A model generated the notes under the pieces. That model saw nothing but the letters and a program-made list of their open reading frames with translations, was not told the origin of the DNA and ran no database searches. A stretch of DNA of 64,000 bases from assembly GCA_951804985.1 (NCBI GenBank), contig OX638135.1, forward strand, positions 5,092,093 through 5,156,092, given 5' to 3'. Of the stretch, positions 61,137 to 64,000 are shown in pieces. Made by a program: the position numbers and the translations under genes. This stretch comes from Dryomyza anilis. Taxonomy: Eukaryota > Arthropoda > Insecta > Diptera > Dryomyzidae. Position 1 is the stretch's first letter, and every line of letters begins with the position of its first letter.

Positions 61137-61208
61137 ATCGAAAAGATCAAATAGATCGAAAAGATCAAATAGATCAAAAAGATCGAAAAGATCAGAAAGA
61201 ACGAAAAG
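61137..61208 (+). repeat. Cassette D, copy 9
   Basis: GATCGAAAA and GATCAAATA alternating, then GATCGAAAA, GATCAGAAA and GAACGAAAA. It lacks the first GATCAGAAA of the 12897 type. It lies about 39 kb from the nearest other full copy. Confidence 0.88.
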
Positions 61209-63368
61209 ATCAAAAAGATCAAAAAGATCAAAAAGATCAAAAAGATCAAAAAGATCAAAAAGATCAAAAAGATCAAAAAGATCAAAAAGATCAAAAAGAT
61301 CAATAAGATCAAAAAGATCAAAAAGATCAAAAAGATCAAAAAGATCAAAAAGATCAAAAAGATCAAAAAGATCAAAAAGATCAAAAAGATCAAAAAGATC
61401 AAAAAGATCAAAAAGATCAAAAAGATCAAAAAGATCAAAAAGATCAAAAAGATCAAAAAGATCAAAAAGATCAAAAAGATCAAAAAGATCAAAAAGATCA
61501 AAAAGATCAAAAAGATCAAAAAGATCAAAAAGATCAAAAAGATCAAAAAGATCAAAAAGATCAAAAAGATCAAAAAGATCAAAAAGATCAAAAAGATCAA
61601 AAAGATCAAAAAGATCAAAAAGATCAAAAAGATCAAAAAGATCAAAAAGATCAAAAAGATCAAAAAGATCAAAAAGATCAAAAAGATCAAAAAGATCAAA
61701 AAGATCAAAAAGATCAAAAAGATCAAAAAGATCAAAAAGATCAAAAAGATCAAAAAGATCAAAAAGATCAAAAAGATCAAAAAGATCAAAAAGATCAAAA
61801 AGATCAAAAAGATCAAAAAGATCAAAAAGATCAAAAAGATCAAAAAGATCAAAAAGATCAAAAAGATCAAAAAGATCAAAAAGATCAAAAAGATCAAAAA
61901 GATCAAAAAGATCAAAAAGATCAAAAAGATCAAAAAGATCAAAAAGATCAAAAAGATCAAAAAGATCAAAAAGATCAAAAAGATCAAAAAGATCAAAAAG
62001 ATCAAAAAGATCAAAAAGATCAAAAAGATCAAAAAGATCAAAAAGATCAAAAAGATCAAAAAGATCAAAAAGATCAAAGAGATCAAAGAGATCAAAGAGA
62101 TCAAAGAGATCAAAAAGATCAAAAAGATCAAAAAGATCAAAAAGATCAAAAAGATCAAAAAGATCAAAAAGATCAAAAAGATCAAAAAGATCAAAAAGAT
62201 CAAAAAGATCAAAAATATCGAAAAGATCAAAAAGATCAAAAAGATCAAAAAGATCAAAAAGATCAAAAAGATCAAAAAGATCAAAAAGATCAAAAAAATC
62301 AAAAAGATCAAAAAAATCAAAAAAATCAAAAAAATCAAAAAGATCAAAAAGATCAAAAAGATCAAAAAGATCAAAAAGATCAAAAAGATCAAAAAGATCA
62401 AAAAGATCAAAAAGATCAAAAAGATCAAAAAGATCAAAAAGATCAAAAAGATCAAAAAGATCAAAAAGATCAAAAAGATCAAAAAGATCAAAAAGATCAA
62501 AAAGATCAAAAAGATCAAAAAGATCAAAAAGATCAAAAAGATCAAAAAGATCAAAAAGATCAAAAAGATCAAAAAGATCAAAAAGATCAAAAAGATCAAA
62601 AAGATCAAAAAGATCAAAAAGATCAAAAAGATCAAAAAGATCAAAAAGATCAAAAAGATCAAAAAGATCAAAAAGATCAAAAAGATCTAAAAGATCAAAA
62701 AGATCAAAAAGATCAAAAAGATCAAAAAGATCAAAAAGATCAAAAAGATCAAAAAGATCAAAAAGATCAAAAAGATCAAAAAGATCAAAAAGATCAAAAA
62801 GATCAAAAAGATCAAAAAGATCAAAAAGATCAAAAAGATCAAAAAGATCAAAAAGATCAAAAAGATCAAAAAGATCAAAAAGATCAAAAAGATCAAAAAG
62901 ATCAAAAAGATCAAAAAGATCAAAAAGATCAAAAAGATCAAAAAGATCAAAAAGATCAAAAAGATCAAAAAGATCAAAAAGATCAAAAAGATCAAAAAGA
63001 TCAAAAAGATCAAAAAGATCAAAAAGATCAAAAAAATCAAAAAAATCAAAAAGATCAAAAAGATCAAAAAGATCAAAAAGATCAAAAAGATCAAAAAGAT
63101 CAAAAAGATCAAAAAGATCAAAAAGATCAAAAAGATCAAAAAGATCAAAAAGATCAAAAAGATCAAAAAGATCAAAAAGATCAAAAAGATCAAAAAGATC
63201 AAAAAGATCAAAAAGATCAAAAAGATCAAAAAGATCAAAAAGATCAAAAAGATCAAAAAGATCAAAAAGATCAAAAAGATCAAAAAGATCAAAAAGATCA
63301 AAAAGATCAAAAAGATCAAAAAGATCAAAAAGATCAAAAAGATCAAAAAGATCAAAAAGATCAAAAAG
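61209..63368 (+). repeat. Uniform 9-mer run
   Basis: About 240 units with few variants: GATCAATAA near 61300, four AGAGATC at about 62077-62104, AATATCG near 62216, several AAAATC units near 62295-62335 and 63034-63043, and GATCTAAAA at 62685. Confidence 0.92.
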
Positions 63369-63430
63369 ATCAAATAGATCAAAAAGATCAGAAAGATCAG
63401 AAAGATCGAAAAGATCAGAAAGAACGAAAA
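63369..63430 (+). repeat. Cassette D, copy 10 (short)
   Basis: GATCAAATA, GATCAGAAA twice, GATCGAAAA, GATCAGAAA, GAACGAAAA. The alternating GATCG/GATCAAATA start is missing. Confidence 0.85.
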
Positions 63431-64000
63431 GATCAAAAAGATCAAAAAGATCAAAAAGATCAAAAAGATCAAAAAGATCAAAAAGATCAAAAAGATCAAA
63501 AAGATCAAAAAGATCAAAAAGATCAAAAAGATCAAAAAGATCAAAAAGATCAAAAAGATCAAAAAGATCAAAAAGATCAAAAAGATCAAAAAGATCAAAA
63601 AGATCAAAAAGATCAAAAAGATCAAAAAGATCAAAAAGATCAAAAAGATCAAAAAGATCAAAAAGATCAAAAAGATCAAAAAGATCAAAAAGATCAAAAA
63701 GATCAAAAAGATCAAAAAGATCAAAAAGATCAAAAAGATCAAACAGATCAAAAAGATCAAAAAGATCAAAAAGATCAAAAAGATCAAAAAGATCAAAAAG
63801 ATCAAAAAGATCAAAAAGATCAAAAAGATCAAAAAGATCAAAAAGATCAAAAAGATCAAAAAGATCAAAAAGATCAAAAAGATCAAAAAGATCAAAAAGA
63901 TCAAAAAGATCAAAAAGATCAAAAAGATCAAAAAGATCAAAAAGATCAAAAAGATCAAAAAGATCAAAAAGATCAAAAAGATCAAAAAGATCAAAAAGAT
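63431..64000 (+). repeat. Uniform 9-mer run to window end
   Basis: About 63 units with one CAGATC near 63743. The array runs off the window. Confidence 0.95.

Larger units (their letters stand above)
1..64000 (+). repeat. Satellite array, 9-bp unit GATCAAAAA
   Basis: Apart from two islands of about 409 bp, the entire window is tandem GATCAAAAA or close derivatives. The plus strand is always the A-rich strand; I saw no inverted segment. Units of 8, 10 and 11 bp arise from A-tract length changes or GA/TC insertions. Substitutions are clustered in cassettes separated by long clean runs, which is the pattern expected of unequal exchange and amplification. The unit has no stop codon in any plus frame (it reads IKK, DQK or RSK) or in two minus frames (FLI, FDL), so long open frames are expected by construction. 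No RNA gene, promoter or protein domain was seen. The array continues past both edges. Confidence 0.99.

Noticed and set aside
1..64000. Telomere repeat array
   Set aside because: The unit is not G-rich on either strand, does not match a known telomere repeat, and is organised in higher-order cassettes with internal duplications.

Overview
The whole 64 kb window is a tandem satellite array with no recognisable gene. The basic unit is the 9-mer GATCAAAAA (22% GC). It runs in one orientation from the first base to the last, so the array extends beyond both edges. Every non-satellite base lies in two near-identical ~409 bp islands at about 40271 and 42723. An array of this size, homogeneity and strand bias suggests eukaryotic heterochromatin (pericentromeric, subtelomeric or sex-chromosome-like). 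The sequence does not identify the clade. The very long open frames are artefacts: 9 is a multiple of 3, and the unit has no stop codon in any plus frame or in two of the three minus frames.

The array is not featureless. It is built from (i) near-perfect 9-mer runs, the longest clear one about 192 units at 1506-3233; (ii) variant-rich cassettes whose ordered substitutions (CAGAAC, AATGATC, AATTATC, GAAC, GGTC, ACGATC, GATCAGAAA and others) recur like barcodes many kilobases apart; (iii) secondary arrays of derived units. These are 99 copies of CGATCAAAA at 43743-44633, four arrays of the 11-mer GATCTCAAAAA (108, 117, 37 and 60 units) between 47994 and 59112, and 11 copies of GAGATCAAAAA at 36576-36696.

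Layout. 1-12140: 9-mer runs with modules of cassette A and cassette B. 12140-24100: a ~3.2 kb block duplicated about 5.1 kb apart, carrying cassette D. 24100-33890: 9-mers with GAAC clusters, three copies of module H and a zone rich in 8-mers. 33890-40268: A and B modules again, with the GAGATC 11-mer array. 40269-46240: a 2.45 kb tandem duplication carrying the island twice, then the CGATC array and a GAAC/poly(A) cassette. 46240-59112: the 11-mer domain, with a ~3 kb block duplicated 4.7 kb apart. 59113-64000: 9-mers with many 10-mers, then a nearly pure run to the edge.

The two most informative observations are as follows. First, the island sits at one exact point inside cassette B, and uninterrupted (empty) versions of that point occur four times in the window, so this is an insertion (or precise excision) of 409 bp that was then carried by satellite duplication. 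Second, the two main unit lengths, 9 and 11 bp, lie on either side of the 10.5 bp helical repeat, so the same A5 tract should give very different DNA shapes in the two kinds of array.
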